In this document: piece after piece, positions 40,494 through 50,094 of the stretch
Layout of the letters: the number at the start of each line of letters is the position of its first letter
Numbering within the stretch: the stretch's first letter is position 1
Source of the DNA: Acidobacteriaceae bacterium
GTDB lineage: Bacteria; Acidobacteriota; Terriglobia; Terriglobales; Acidobacteriaceae
Direction: 5' to 3'
Assembly (NCBI GenBank): GCA_025462735.1
Contig: JAOAPC010000014.1
Location: forward strand, 62,001 to 126,000
DNA: 64,000 bases
Notes under the pieces: model-generated
Seen by the model: the letters and a program-made list of their open reading frames with translations, nothing else
What the model was told of the DNA's origin: nothing
The model's database searches: none
Program-made: the position numbers and the translations under genes

Positions 40494-41356
40494 ATGGCCC
40501 AGCAACCGCGAGTGTTATTCCTTGATGATGAAGACAGTATTCGGGTAACGCTGCCGCCGATGCTGGAATCCTACGGTTTTAAGGTCACCTCCGCCGGAAC
40601 GGTTCCAGACGCTCTTCGCCTTATTTCCCAGGAAAAGTTCGACGTGCTTATAGCCGACTTGAATGTCGGCAATGCCGGGGACGGTTTCACCGTGGTCAGC
40701 GCAATGCGCCGCACGCAACCCCAAGCCGTGAGCTTTATCCTGACAGGTTATCCGGCCTTCGAGACCGCCCTGGAAGCCATTCGGCAGCAGGTGGATGATT
40801 ACCTCACCAAGCCGACTGAAATTGAAGCCCTGGTCGATGCGATCAACTCAAAGCTTGCCGACAGGAAGCCATCTCATGGAATTCAGCCGAAACGATTACC
40901 GGACATCATAGAGCAGCACCGCGATTGGATCGTCAAACATTGGCTGGTAGAGGTCAAGAAAGACCCAGAGATCGGAGCGATTTCGCTTTCAGATTCGGAA
41001 CGCCAGGACCACGTTCCCCGTCTGCTGCAAGAAGCCGTGGAAAGGACAAAGGGAAGACAGCTTACACCGGAAGACACCCAGGCAGCGATTCTTCATGGGA
41101 CCCTCCGAGGGAAACAGGGTTACACCGGTCCCCTCGTGATACGCGAAGCCAACTATTGCTTGGCGCACTGGCGCAATGCGTACAGCAGAACCTTTTGGCA
41201 ATCCAGGTGAGCTATCTGATTCCAGATATGGTCAAAATATGGGAAACCATTGAGACCGAGCTGGAAATCTCGGTCAAAGCGTTGCTTGATGATTCGCATG
41301 CAGGCGAAGAAGGGGCGGTATCGCAGCGTGTTCGAAAAGGCTCTCGATCGCGTTAG
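40494..41356 (+). pseudogene. Response regulator with frameshifted C-terminal domain (or sequencing error)
   Basis: Frame 40494-41210 encodes receiver plus C-terminal domain to ...GPLVIREA. The natural continuation LLLGALAQCVQQNLLAIQVSYLIPDMVKIWETIETELEISVKALL is in the frame of the 40925-41356 ORF. Consistent with 1 nt missing near 41145-41155. Confidence 0.65.
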
Positions 41357-41616
41357 CAACTAAAGGACTGCAGGAGGATGGATACAAGTTCACAAAAAAT
41401 CCGCCGTCGCTAAGCCGTTTAAAACTATAGACACTGGCTTTGCATACAGGAACTCCCTCTTCCGTATTACGGAATGTACTGTATCGAACAAATATGGGTA
41501 ATGCCCATACGATTGAGCTACTTACTCGCCACTTCGTCTTGCAACGAACACAAAGTCTGTAGCGTCAAAGCGTCGGCGTTTCCGGGGACCAAAAATCCCA
41601 AAAGTAAGGAGCCGCA

Positions 41617-42228
41617 TTGATGCCGCGACAATTCGATTATCGAATGCTGATCGTCGATGACGACGCTGTCTTTTGTGAAATTGCGGACGAGCTCTTCAGC
41701 ACGCTCGGCTACACGGTGAGGTGCGCCGACGATGGTTTCGAGGCACTGGCAATGATGAAGCAGGCCCTGCCCGACATCATCATCTGCGATCTCAATCTGC
41801 CTAAAATGTCAGGTTTTGAATTGCTTTCCATTATCAGGCGGAGGTTTCCGCAAATTCCGGTCATCGCCATGAGCGGTGAGTACATGGGCACAGACTTGCC
41901 GATGGGTGTAATCGCCGACGCTTACCTGCAAAAAGGCGGCGAGCATTCTCCCGAGGTACTGGTCGGAAAGATCCGCGAACTTCTGGAGAATTCGCCTTTG
42001 CGGGCCAACGTTATTAAACCTGCCAGCGCACCTGTGTGGATACCGCTGAACGGGAAACAATATTTCTTTCTGACCTGCACCGATTGTTTGCGTTCGTTCT
42101 CATTACCTACGCCCAACAATGTCGACGAAAACACCGCCAGAAAATCGCGGTGCGAATTCTGTGACACAGAAATTGTTTATTTTCTGGACGTCGAGGCCAT
42201 TGGACAGGCCCGCCGCTCCGCCCAATGA
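41617..42228 (+). CDS. Response regulator with C-terminal Cys4-type domain
   Basis: MLIVDDDAVFCEIADELFSTLGY...DIIICDLNLPKMSGFELL; C-terminal CTDCLRSFSLPTPNN...CEFCDTEI. Confidence 0.85.
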   Translation: MMPRQFDYRMLIVDDDAVFCEIADELFSTLGYTVRCADDGFEALAMMKQALPDIIICDLNLPKMSGFELLSIIRRRFPQIPVIAMSGEYMGTDLPMGVIADAYLQKGGEHSPEVLVGKIRELLENSPLRANVIKPASAPVWIPLNGKQYFFLTCTDCLRSFSLPTPNNVDENTARKSRCEFCDTEIVYFLDVEAIGQARRSAQ

Positions 42229-42235
42229 GTTTTGA

Positions 42236-42496
42236 ATGTCTGAATCGAACGCGGCGTCAGAAGAAGCTAACGTAATCCGGTACCAGCGGCTGCAGCGTGG
42301 CTTGTACTACGCCGATTTCCGGCGGGACAAGAGGCTGGATCCGGAGGTTTACCACTGTGTGATCCAGCGCGAAGGTTCGACCGAAATTCTTCGCTGGAGC
42401 CAGCATCGCACTCTCGAGGGCGCAATGCGTACAGCCCGGGCTGAGCTGAGGCATCTTTCTGAGGAGCACGCACAACTGCCCGGCGTATCCGTGTAG
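42236..42496 (+). CDS. Hypothetical small protein
   Basis: 86 aa, co-directional and 8 bp downstream of the response regulator. Confidence 0.5.
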   Translation: MSESNAASEEANVIRYQRLQRGLYYADFRRDKRLDPEVYHCVIQREGSTEILRWSQHRTLEGAMRTARAELRHLSEEHAQLPGVSV

Positions 42497-42501
42497 CCAA
42501 C

Positions 42502-43170
42502 CTAGCGCTGCTTTCCACCGTCCAGATATTTGTCTAGCGCAACTTCGAAGTACATCAGATCATTCCCGGAAGAGTTGCGGACACCGGTCAAATAAAACCT
42601 CGCTCCCGCCAGCGGATTGGGAATGTCGGAGACGTCAAAAAACAGAAATCCAACCTGCGAGCTGCGCGGCTCAACTGCCTTGGCCCGGAACTGCGCGCTC
42701 TCAATCTCGTTCATTTCTTTTGAGTTCATTCCTCCCTTTGCTTTTTTTGTTGGGAATGGAACCGGGTAATGAGTGCCAGAGGCGTTGGGATGAGAAATAC
42801 GCCTGACGATGTCGTCCTCGTTGTCTGGAATTAGTTTGGTACGGTCTGCCGTGACCAATTCAGCTTTCATGCTTGTCAGCTGAATCGGTTCATCGGAATC
42901 ATTCGTGATGATGAGCAAGACCGGCAGTAAATCGTGGTCGCGATACTTCACCACGAAGATGTTTTCTTTGGCCGCGGTGTCGTAAGGGTCGAGCGCTATG
43001 GTGACATTCTCCCCTGCGTGATGGTCGTGTGCCGGAAAGCTAAATGCGGGCTGGGTCTTCGGCATCGAGAATTCCTTTGCCGCCAGGCACAAAACCGGCG
43101 CCGCCACAACTATTCCCGCAACCGCCCAAACTAGAAGTCGATGTGACCGCATCATATGTGTAATGTGCAT
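42502..43170 (-). CDS. Hypothetical secreted protein
   Basis: 222 aa with N-terminal signal-like segment LLVWAVAGIVVAAPVLCLAA. Confidence 0.65.
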   Translation of the reverse strand: MHITHMMRSHRLLVWAVAGIVVAAPVLCLAAKEFSMPKTQPAFSFPAHDHHAGENVTIALDPYDTAAKENIFVVKYRDHDLLPVLLIITNDSDEPIQLTSMKAELVTADRTKLIPDNEDDIVRRISHPNASGTHYPVPFPTKKAKGGMNSKEMNEIESAQFRAKAVEPRSSQVGFLFFDVSDIPNPLAGARFYLTGVRNSSGNDLMYFEVALDKYLDGGKQR

Positions 43171-43305
43171 TATAGGATGCCGTGGAATGCCGCTTTTGGT
43201 GCCCTGTCTTTTCCTCCCAAAAGCGGAAAGCGACCGTCCCGATGCCGGACGGCCGAGTTACAATCTGAACAGAGCTAAACTACACGACTTCTGGTCTTCT
43301 GGGTA

Positions 43306-44391
43306 TTGTCCATGTCAAGAGTCCTTTTCCGCCTTATTCTCGCTGGCGCCGTTTTAGCGCCTGCACTTCTTTCTGCTGACACGGTCGTAGAAGAGATCAT
43401 TGCCCGCGTCAACAACCAGATCGTTACCCGCACCGATTATGAGCGCGAGCAGCAACAACTGAAGGACGAAGCCCAACAGCAGGATCCCACGCACGCCGCC
43501 CAGATGGTTGCTCAGGGCCAGAAAGATGTTCTTCGCGGACTTATCGATCGCGAACTTCTGCTGGAAAAAGGCAAGGACCTCAACATTTCCGCCGACACGG
43601 AACTCGTCAAACGGCTCGATGAAATGCGCAAGCAGATGAAGCTCGACACTATGGAGGACCTCGAAAAGGCGGCCACCTCACAAGGGGTCTCCTTTGAAGA
43701 TTTCAAGCAGAACATGCGGACCGAAATCATCACCCAGCAGGTGATCCAGCGGGAAGTGGGTCAGCGACTGAACATCTCGAAAGATGACGAGCGCTCGTTT
43801 TACGATCAGCACAAGTCCGAGCTAGCGCGACCCGAGGAAGTCAAGCTTAGTGAAATTCTCGTTTCCACCGAGCAGGCCGGAAACGATGAACAGAAAATCG
43901 CTGCCGCGCAGGCAAAAGCGGATGATTTGTTGAAGCAAATCAAGGCAGGCGCAAATTTCGAAGACGTCGCCAAGAAGGAATCGCAAGGCCCCTCGGCCGC
44001 ACAGGGAGGCGATCTCGGCTTCTTCGAGCATGGCAAACTCGCCAAGCAACTTGAAGACATTACCTTTGGCATGAAGAAAGATGATGTTTCCAACGTGATT
44101 CGTACCAAGCAGGGATTCGTCATCCTAAAAGTCACAGAACACCAGAACGCAGGCATTCCGGCCTATAGCGAAATCGAACCCCGGCTGCAGGAAGCCGTCT
44201 ATATGCAGCGGTTGCAGCCGGCACTACGGCAGTATTTGAAGAAACTCCGGGAAGAGGCTTTTATCGACATCAAGTCCGGTTACGTGGACACTGGCGCGAG
44301 CCCCAACCAAAGCAAGCCGGTCGTAACCTCCGCCGCCAAAGAATCAAGTGCCAAAGAACTCAAAAAGAGAAAGAAATTGGGCGTATTTTAG
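43306..44391 (+). CDS. SurA-like PpiC-type peptidyl-prolyl isomerase
   Basis: VVEEIIARVNNQIVTRTDYEREQQQL; LSEILVSTEQ...GANFEDVAKKESQGPSAAQGGDLGFFEHGKL. Confidence 0.92.
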   Translation: MSMSRVLFRLILAGAVLAPALLSADTVVEEIIARVNNQIVTRTDYEREQQQLKDEAQQQDPTHAAQMVAQGQKDVLRGLIDRELLLEKGKDLNISADTELVKRLDEMRKQMKLDTMEDLEKAATSQGVSFEDFKQNMRTEIITQQVIQREVGQRLNISKDDERSFYDQHKSELARPEEVKLSEILVSTEQAGNDEQKIAAAQAKADDLLKQIKAGANFEDVAKKESQGPSAAQGGDLGFFEHGKLAKQLEDITFGMKKDDVSNVIRTKQGFVILKVTEHQNAGIPAYSEIEPRLQEAVYMQRLQPALRQYLKKLREEAFIDIKSGYVDTGASPNQSKPVVTSAAKESSAKELKKRKKLGVF

Positions 44392-44453
44392 GTTAAGCTT
44401 TCGGCAACCGGAGTCTTCAGAACGAGCTTCCGAGCGCCCACACCGGTCATGTT

Positions 44454-45563
44454 ATGAAAGATTTCTTCCTCTCCGATTGCGCCGCCTTCGAGAACAAAGT
44501 CATTGTCTCCAGCTTTGTTGTCAGCACCAAACAGGTTAAGCCGAAAAAGTCCGGCGAACCTTATCTCGCGCTGACCCTGGCCGACCGTTGTGGGCAAATC
44601 GAAGCCAAAATGTGGGACAATGTCGAGGACGCCATCGATGCCTTCGAGCAGGATGACTTCCTCAAAATCAAAGGCCTGCTGAATAAATATAAGAACCGGT
44701 TCCAGCTTACGATCCACAAGCTCCGGAAGCTGGGCGAGTCCGAAGTCGATTTCGCCGATTACCTTCCCAAGACTACGAAGAATGTCGATGAACTCTGGCA
44801 CACGCTCGAAGAGTTCGTCAGCTCCATTGGGGATCCGCACCTGAAACTGCTGGTTCGGTCTTTCATGACGGACCCAGAGATCGCCGCTGCCTATCGCAAT
44901 GCGCCCGCCGCCAAGACCTTGCACCACGCCTACATTGGCGGCCTTTTAGATCACGTGGTTTCTTTGTTTCGCTCCTGCGATTTGCTTTGCCGCAATTATC
45001 CGCAGGTCAATCGCGATCTGCTCCTTACCGGCGCGTTCTTGCACGACATTGGGAAAATTCACGAGCTCAGTTATAACCGCTCCTTTTCCTACACCAGCCG
45101 CGGCCAACTTCTTGGCCACATGATCATTGAGCTCGAAATGCTGCAGGCAAAAATCGCTCTGATGCCGGATTTCCCCGATCAGATGAAGACCTTGCTCGAG
45201 CACCTCATCATCAGTCATCACGGCGAATACGAGTTTGGATCGCCGAAGTTGCCCATGTTTCCCGAGGCGCTCATGCTGCACTACCTCGATGATCTCGATT
45301 CAAAGATGGAGAGCATGCGTGCCCACTTCGAGCGCGAAGCGGAAAACGATTCCACCTGGACCAGTTACAACCCTTCGCTCGGCCGCACTCTTTTGAACAC
45401 TGCGAAGTTTCTAAAGAAGGAAGAGAAGGAAGACCAGGAGGAGACTATCGCGGCAGCAGCGGCGGCTTCCGCCGTCGAGAGCGCAATCAGCGTAAAAACC
45501 TCGGGCAACGGCGACGGTCCAGCGGCAACGGAACCTGTGCCGCTCACCGACGAAGTCGGTTAA
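44454..45563 (+). CDS. YhaM-like HD-domain protein with OB-fold
   Basis: OB part PYLALTLADRCGQIEAKMWDN; HD part HHAYIGGLLDHVVSLFRSCDLL...LTGAFLHDIGKIHEL...LEHLIISHHGEYEFGSPKLPM. Confidence 0.9.
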   Translation: MKDFFLSDCAAFENKVIVSSFVVSTKQVKPKKSGEPYLALTLADRCGQIEAKMWDNVEDAIDAFEQDDFLKIKGLLNKYKNRFQLTIHKLRKLGESEVDFADYLPKTTKNVDELWHTLEEFVSSIGDPHLKLLVRSFMTDPEIAAAYRNAPAAKTLHHAYIGGLLDHVVSLFRSCDLLCRNYPQVNRDLLLTGAFLHDIGKIHELSYNRSFSYTSRGQLLGHMIIELEMLQAKIALMPDFPDQMKTLLEHLIISHHGEYEFGSPKLPMFPEALMLHYLDDLDSKMESMRAHFEREAENDSTWTSYNPSLGRTLLNTAKFLKKEEKEDQEETIAAAAAASAVESAISVKTSGNGDGPAATEPVPLTDEVG

Positions 45564-45639
45564 CTTTCGGTGGCGCGGAGAAACCTGTACTCTTGTAAGT
45601 TGCTGATCCACTTCGGATTCTGGTAAACCATCAATAACA

Positions 45640-46320
45640 TTGGGAGGTTTTATGAGAGTGCGCGTCGGCACGTGGATGTTAAGTCTGACCTTGGTATTCG
45701 CTGTGGGATGTAACAAGCCCAGCCAGAGTAATAATTCCCAGAGCCCAGACAATTCGCAAGCGAACAACTCGGCCCCCGGAAACTCTCAACCGGCCGAGCC
45801 GGTGCACACCACAATCACTGTTCCGGCCGGCAGGGTGCTCACCGTGCGGCTTGCAGATGAGGTTGGTTCAAAAATCAGTCAGCCTGGCCAGACATTTGGC
45901 GGAAGTTTGGCCCGGGCGGTCGAAGTAGAAGGGCAAGTAGTTATACCGGCCGGAGCTCGGGTTCAAGGCGTGGTTGTGGATGCCAAGGCCATGGGACACT
46001 TCGCCGGAGGTGCTCTTCTCTCACTGAAATTGGATTCCATCCACGTAAATGGCGAACAGCTCCCCGTCCATACCGCAACTCTCACTCAGACCCTGAAGGG
46101 TAAAGGGAAGCGCACCGGCGTTCTTGTCGGCGGCGGCGCCGGGCTAGGCGCAGTCATCGGTGGCATCGCGGGCGGCGGTAAAGGTGCCGCCATCGGGGCA
46201 TTGGCTGGCGGCGGTGCGGGCACTGCGGGATCGGCTTACACCGGCAATAAAGAAATCGTGCTTCCTGCCGAATCAGCGGTTGCGTTCACCCTGAGAGCGC
46301 CGCTGAAAATTAGTAGGTAG
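45640..46320 (+). CDS. Putative lipoprotein with glycine-zipper segment
   Basis: Lipobox-like LVFAVGC; GVLVGGGAGLGAVIGGIAGGGKGAAIGALAGGGAGTAGSAYTG. Confidence 0.75.
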   Translation: MGGFMRVRVGTWMLSLTLVFAVGCNKPSQSNNSQSPDNSQANNSAPGNSQPAEPVHTTITVPAGRVLTVRLADEVGSKISQPGQTFGGSLARAVEVEGQVVIPAGARVQGVVVDAKAMGHFAGGALLSLKLDSIHVNGEQLPVHTATLTQTLKGKGKRTGVLVGGGAGLGAVIGGIAGGGKGAAIGALAGGGAGTAGSAYTGNKEIVLPAESAVAFTLRAPLKISR

Positions 46321-46337
46321 TTCGACCAACTGACTTC

Positions 46338-46370
46338 CGTCAGCCATCAGCGCTTTCCTGGTGGCTGACG
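46338..46370 (+). terminator. Stem-loop downstream of the lipoprotein gene
   Basis: cgtcagcca / tggctgacg perfect 9-bp arms; no strong U-tract. Confidence 0.4.
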
Positions 46371-46375
46371 ATTAA

Positions 46376-47083
46376 TTGGTTTACTGCTTGGCTTTCGACT
46401 TCTCTCGTTTCCGCATTATCACTTTCGACTGCTACGGCACGCTGATCGACTGGGAGGCCGGGATCCTTGGCGCAGTCCGCCAGATTCTCTCAGCCCACGG
46501 CGCACATCTTGGCGATGCTGAAATTCTTCGTCTCTATGGCGAAATCGAAGCAGACGAGGAATCCGGGGAGTATCGAACCTATCAAGAGACTCTGCGAGCG
46601 GTCGTGCGAGGTTTCGGCACCCGCTTAGGATTTGTCCCCTCAACTAAACAACAGCAATCGTTGCCTGACTCGCTGCCAAACTGGCAGCCCTTCCCTGACA
46701 CCGTAGCGGCGCTGCGCCGGTTAAAGAGCAAGTACAATCTCGGCATTCTCTCGAATGTCGATGACGAGCTCTTCGCTGCAACCGCCCGTCAACTCGGAAT
46801 CAATTTCGACCAAGTCGTAACCGCGTCGCAAGCCCGCGCCTACAAACCGTCACTCGAACTCTTTCGGTTGGCTCAAAGCCGGGTCGCCGTTCCGCCCGAG
46901 CACTGGCTCCATGCTGCGCAAAGCGTCTACCACGATGTCATCCCCGCGCAATCACTGGGGCTATCAACAGTGTGGGTGAATCGGCCATCGCTTCGGCCCA
47001 ATACTGGCGCTGCGAAACAGGCCTCGGCGAGGCCTGACGTCAGTGTCTCTAGTCTGCAAGAGTTGGCCGATCTCGCTGGTTAG
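46376..47083 (+). CDS. HAD-superfamily hydrolase (haloacid dehalogenase type II-like)
   Basis: IITFDCYGTLIDWEAGILGAV; LGILSNVDDELF; HVxxSxxxD-like LHAAQSVYHDVIPAQSLGL. Confidence 0.88.
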   Translation: MVYCLAFDFSRFRIITFDCYGTLIDWEAGILGAVRQILSAHGAHLGDAEILRLYGEIEADEESGEYRTYQETLRAVVRGFGTRLGFVPSTKQQQSLPDSLPNWQPFPDTVAALRRLKSKYNLGILSNVDDELFAATARQLGINFDQVVTASQARAYKPSLELFRLAQSRVAVPPEHWLHAAQSVYHDVIPAQSLGLSTVWVNRPSLRPNTGAAKQASARPDVSVSSLQELADLAG

Positions 47084-47106
47084 CAATCTGGGATTGATTA
47101 CTTTGT

Positions 47107-47631
47107 TTATGCCGCTGCAGCTCCACGACTCTGGCTGCGTTCGGAGAATTGCTTTATCACCGCTGGCGCCGCGAATAGAACCGCCGTGAACACCAGGTCG
47201 CCCGCGAGTGTGCCCCTGAAGAACGGCACCGCCATGGCATAGGAAGTCATGAGGCCTGAAAAGTTCTTCGGGTACATGTCATAAGCGGCCCACACCGCGA
47301 AGTTGCTCAGCAGGAAAAACGAAACAGAACTGGCCAGCGCCGAGCCCATTATCCAGAGCGGATTTAAGTGCCGGCGCAAACCGCTGCCGAGGAAGACAAC
47401 AGCCGCATACCACACCCAAGTCACCAGAAGGTCCCAGGAGAGCGGATAACTATAAATGAACTTGTTGAGGAACACATCCGAGGCGGCGAGCAAAACCACA
47501 GGAAACCAGAGTTGCCGTCGCGATCTGTTAGCCCCAAAGAACAGCAGCGATGCCGCGACAGGAGTGAAGTGCCACGGGTGCGGCATAAAGCGAACGGCAA
47601 CGGCGAGCACTAGAAAAATGTAAGCCAACAT
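47107..47631 (-). CDS. Membrane protein (DUF6580-like)
   Basis: 174 aa; RFMPHPWHFTPVAASLLFFGANRS...SWDLLVTWVWYAAVVFLG. Confidence 0.7.
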   Translation of the reverse strand: MLAYIFLVLAVAVRFMPHPWHFTPVAASLLFFGANRSRRQLWFPVVLLAASDVFLNKFIYSYPLSWDLLVTWVWYAAVVFLGSGLRRHLNPLWIMGSALASSVSFFLLSNFAVWAAYDMYPKNFSGLMTSYAMAVPFFRGTLAGDLVFTAVLFAAPAVIKQFSERSQSRGAAAA

Positions 47632-47720
47632 GAATCACCTCGGCACTACTGATTCTGGCGGGTGCGCGCCAGAACGTCAAGCCGCAATCCAGCGTGGTCT
47701 GACAGTCTTGTCCGATAATC

Positions 47721-47818
47721 CCACGCAGCAGCACAAGCCGTGTGGGTCGGACATTCCTGTCCGACAAAACCACGCAGCAACACAAACCGTGTGGGTCGGA
47801 CATTCCTGTCCGACCAGC
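47721..47818. repeat. Two-copy tandem repeat, 49-bp period, containing cgtgtgggtcggacattcctgtccgac
   Basis: ccacgcagcAgcacaaGccgtgtgggtcggacattcctgtccgac at 47721 repeats at 47770 with few substitutions. Confidence 0.85.
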
Positions 47819-47821
47819 CCA

Positions 47822-48832
47822 TCAATCGATCGGTGGCACCTGGGAGCGTTTCCCGAATTTTTCTCCAACCACGTGCAAGTTGCTATCTAACTCGACGGTC
47901 GCGGCCAGAGTGCTCCCGCCGCGCAGCGGCGGATAATCGAAACGCAAATCTTTGAAATGAACGCTCCATCCTTCTCCGGAAACCGTTTCCGTGACCAGCG
48001 GATACTGCGCCCAATCCAGATACACGCGTCCTAAATAAGATTTCTTTGCAGCAAGCGTGACCTCAGTCTCAGACGGCTTGGGAACAAGCTCAGTCTCGAA
48101 GCGATTCAATTCGCCGGTTTGAGAGTCAATGTCCGAAGTCGCGAAGAAGTCACGCGTCTCCGCCACGGCGTACCAGCGGTAAAGATGCCAGTAATAGGGA
48201 TAGACCGAAACACGGGTCGGCATTGCCGATCTGAATTGCTGGTGCTCAAGCGCATGCATAGCTTTCCGATGTTCATGATCTCGTGCGGCATATAAGACGA
48301 TCACGCACACCAGAGCAACGGTTGCGGCAGTACGTCCGCGGGGCAACGGCCAGTGTCGCGAGAAGATTGCGGGCAGGACCAGGCCTGCAATCAAAATCAC
48401 ATACAACGCCGGCTCAACGATGAAAACTATGTCCCAGGAATACCACTTCTCCCAAAAAGGCCAGAACGGCCGCACGCCGTAGTTGTTGGTGTAATCCAGC
48501 AGGATGTGGCTCAAACCGGCAACGTACGCGAAAAGAAATAAAAGTCCCCACCTCGGAGGCAGGTTGGGAAGATTGGTTTCTCTTCCCCGCAATCGCCAAA
48601 CCAGGTACATGAAGCCGGTAACCACGGCCGAGACGAGAATCAAACCAACAAAAGAGTGCGTGAAGCCGCGATGATGTGCGAACCCAACCACTGGACCTTT
48701 GAAGCTCCACAACACGTCCAAGTCCGGAGCTTCGGCGGCAAGGGTCATGGTCGCGGTGGCCAGCGCCGTCTTGCGGTTGAATCCCGCTCGCGCCAGAACC
48801 GCGCCGGTTAGGAAATGAGTGATGGGTTCCAA
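47822..48832 (-). CDS. YdjM-like metal-dependent membrane hydrolase
   Basis: MEPITHFLTGAVLARAGFNRKTALATATMTLAAEAPDLDVLW...HHRGFTHSFVGL; SHILLDYTNNYG. Confidence 0.88.
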   Translation of the reverse strand: MEPITHFLTGAVLARAGFNRKTALATATMTLAAEAPDLDVLWSFKGPVVGFAHHRGFTHSFVGLILVSAVVTGFMYLVWRLRGRETNLPNLPPRWGLLFLFAYVAGLSHILLDYTNNYGVRPFWPFWEKWYSWDIVFIVEPALYVILIAGLVLPAIFSRHWPLPRGRTAATVALVCVIVLYAARDHEHRKAMHALEHQQFRSAMPTRVSVYPYYWHLYRWYAVAETRDFFATSDIDSQTGELNRFETELVPKPSETEVTLAAKKSYLGRVYLDWAQYPLVTETVSGEGWSVHFKDLRFDYPPLRGGSTLAATVELDSNLHVVGEKFGKRSQVPPID

Positions 48833-48858
48833 GTGAAGTTTGTAACATAGGTGCTAGT

Positions 48859-48980
48859 CCGTGTGGGTCGGACACTCTTGTCCGACATGCCGCAAGGGAT
48901 GACATAGCAGGGCCAGGCCTCCCTGCCGTACTTTGCTGGGCGGGATGGCATTGTTGGACAAGAGTGTCCGACCCACACGG
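48859..48980. repeat. Inverted repeat of the same gtgtgggtcggacactcttgtccgac family
   Basis: Left arm 48859-48891 ccgtgtgggtcggacactcttgtccgacatgcc; right arm 48947-48980 ggcattgttggacaagagtgtccgacccacacgg. Confidence 0.85.
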
Positions 48981-48981
48981 C

Positions 48982-49938
48982 TTAGTACATCGGGTGATTC
49001 TTCGGAACCAGCACGGTCAGCGCGTCAGGGACCATCGACAATGTGATCGGCAACCGTCCCAGCAACTCGCCGTCGGCCTCAGCGTAGATATCTTCCGGCT
49101 TCTCCCCTGCAACGCCGCGGCAGGTGACCTGGTCCGCGTGTGCAAGCTCAATGCCGGGGACACCATTCGACAAACCAAGCATCCCCCGAAATATATACGC
49201 CAAGTAAAGACCACGATTGCCAGTTCGGCACAGCACCAGACGCATGTCGTTGCGGTCGAGAGATGCGCCCGGAGCCAATTCGCGCAGCACACCGCCAAAG
49301 TGGTTGATGCGCACCGCCAGCATTTCTGAAAGCCTCGGCTCGCGTTGCGTCCCCGCGTCGTTGCTTGAAAACTCCGCCTCGAAGTAGCGCATACGGTGCG
49401 TCATCCATAAATGCGTTGCTTTCGTGTAATACGCGAGCATGCCCATGCGATCTTTTATGAGGCGGTTGAGTTTGTAAAACAAGTGCGCATCCACGCCGAC
49501 GCCCGCAGCCACGGTGAAATATCGCGAGCTAGGGATGTTGTTGAAGTCGCGGTACTCGATCTTGCCTAACGCGATTCGCTTCGGCGTCGCGGTCAATAAA
49601 GCCCGGGCCGCGCTTTCGGCCGAGATCGGCAGCCGGAGGTCGTGCGCCAGTGCATTAGCCGTACCCAGAGGAATAATTCCGAGCTGCCCTGGTTTCCCCG
49701 CCAATCCCTGCAGCACATCGTGAATCGTGCCGTCCCCACCGCAGGCGACGATAGTGTCGAATCCTTCACGCACCGCCATTCGGACCTGTGCGGCAGCATC
49801 CGATGCCGCGCGCGTGGGTGCAACTTCCACCTCGACTCCCGCAGCTCTCAAAATTGCAGCGGCGGCTTCCACGTCTTTCACGCGGTGCTTTTTTCGTCGC
49901 CCAGAAAGAGGATTGTAGAAAAGTGCGGCCTTCCGCAT
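48982..49938 (-). CDS. Diacylglycerol kinase / YegS-family lipid kinase
   Basis: KAALFYNPLSGRRKKHRVKDVEAAAAILR...FDTIVACGGDGTIHDVLQGLAG...LGIIPLGTANALAHDL; internal ATG chosen. Confidence 0.9.
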   Translation of the reverse strand: MRKAALFYNPLSGRRKKHRVKDVEAAAAILRAAGVEVEVAPTRAASDAAAQVRMAVREGFDTIVACGGDGTIHDVLQGLAGKPGQLGIIPLGTANALAHDLRLPISAESAARALLTATPKRIALGKIEYRDFNNIPSSRYFTVAAGVGVDAHLFYKLNRLIKDRMGMLAYYTKATHLWMTHRMRYFEAEFSSNDAGTQREPRLSEMLAVRINHFGGVLRELAPGASLDRNDMRLVLCRTGNRGLYLAYIFRGMLGLSNGVPGIELAHADQVTCRGVAGEKPEDIYAEADGELLGRLPITLSMVPDALTVLVPKNHPMY

Positions 49939-50094
49939 TAAAGGGGATTCCGGCGCGCGCTCAGACGAGGTCAATGGCTGGATTGGAGAGGCGATCAAGC
50001 AATGGGCCCATTTAGTCCGCACCATTTTCGCTCAGTCGAGGACGGAAATCAAAACAATATCTGACATCATCAATTCCGGTAGAATTTCGCTTCC

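Noticed and set aside
40925-41356. Independent gene for the 143-aa ORF
   Set aside because: Its first half overlaps the response regulator in another frame and lacks domain-like sequence; only the end makes sense, as a frameshifted continuation.
47721-47818. Possible CRISPR mini-array
   Set aside because: Copies abut directly with a 49-bp period and no unique spacers; no cas genes in the window.
47677-47955. Overlapping ORFs on both strands (63-86 aa) with repeated NHAATQTVWVGHSCPT-like peptides
   Set aside because: They arise from the 49-bp palindromic tandem repeat read in several frames; no evidence of coding.
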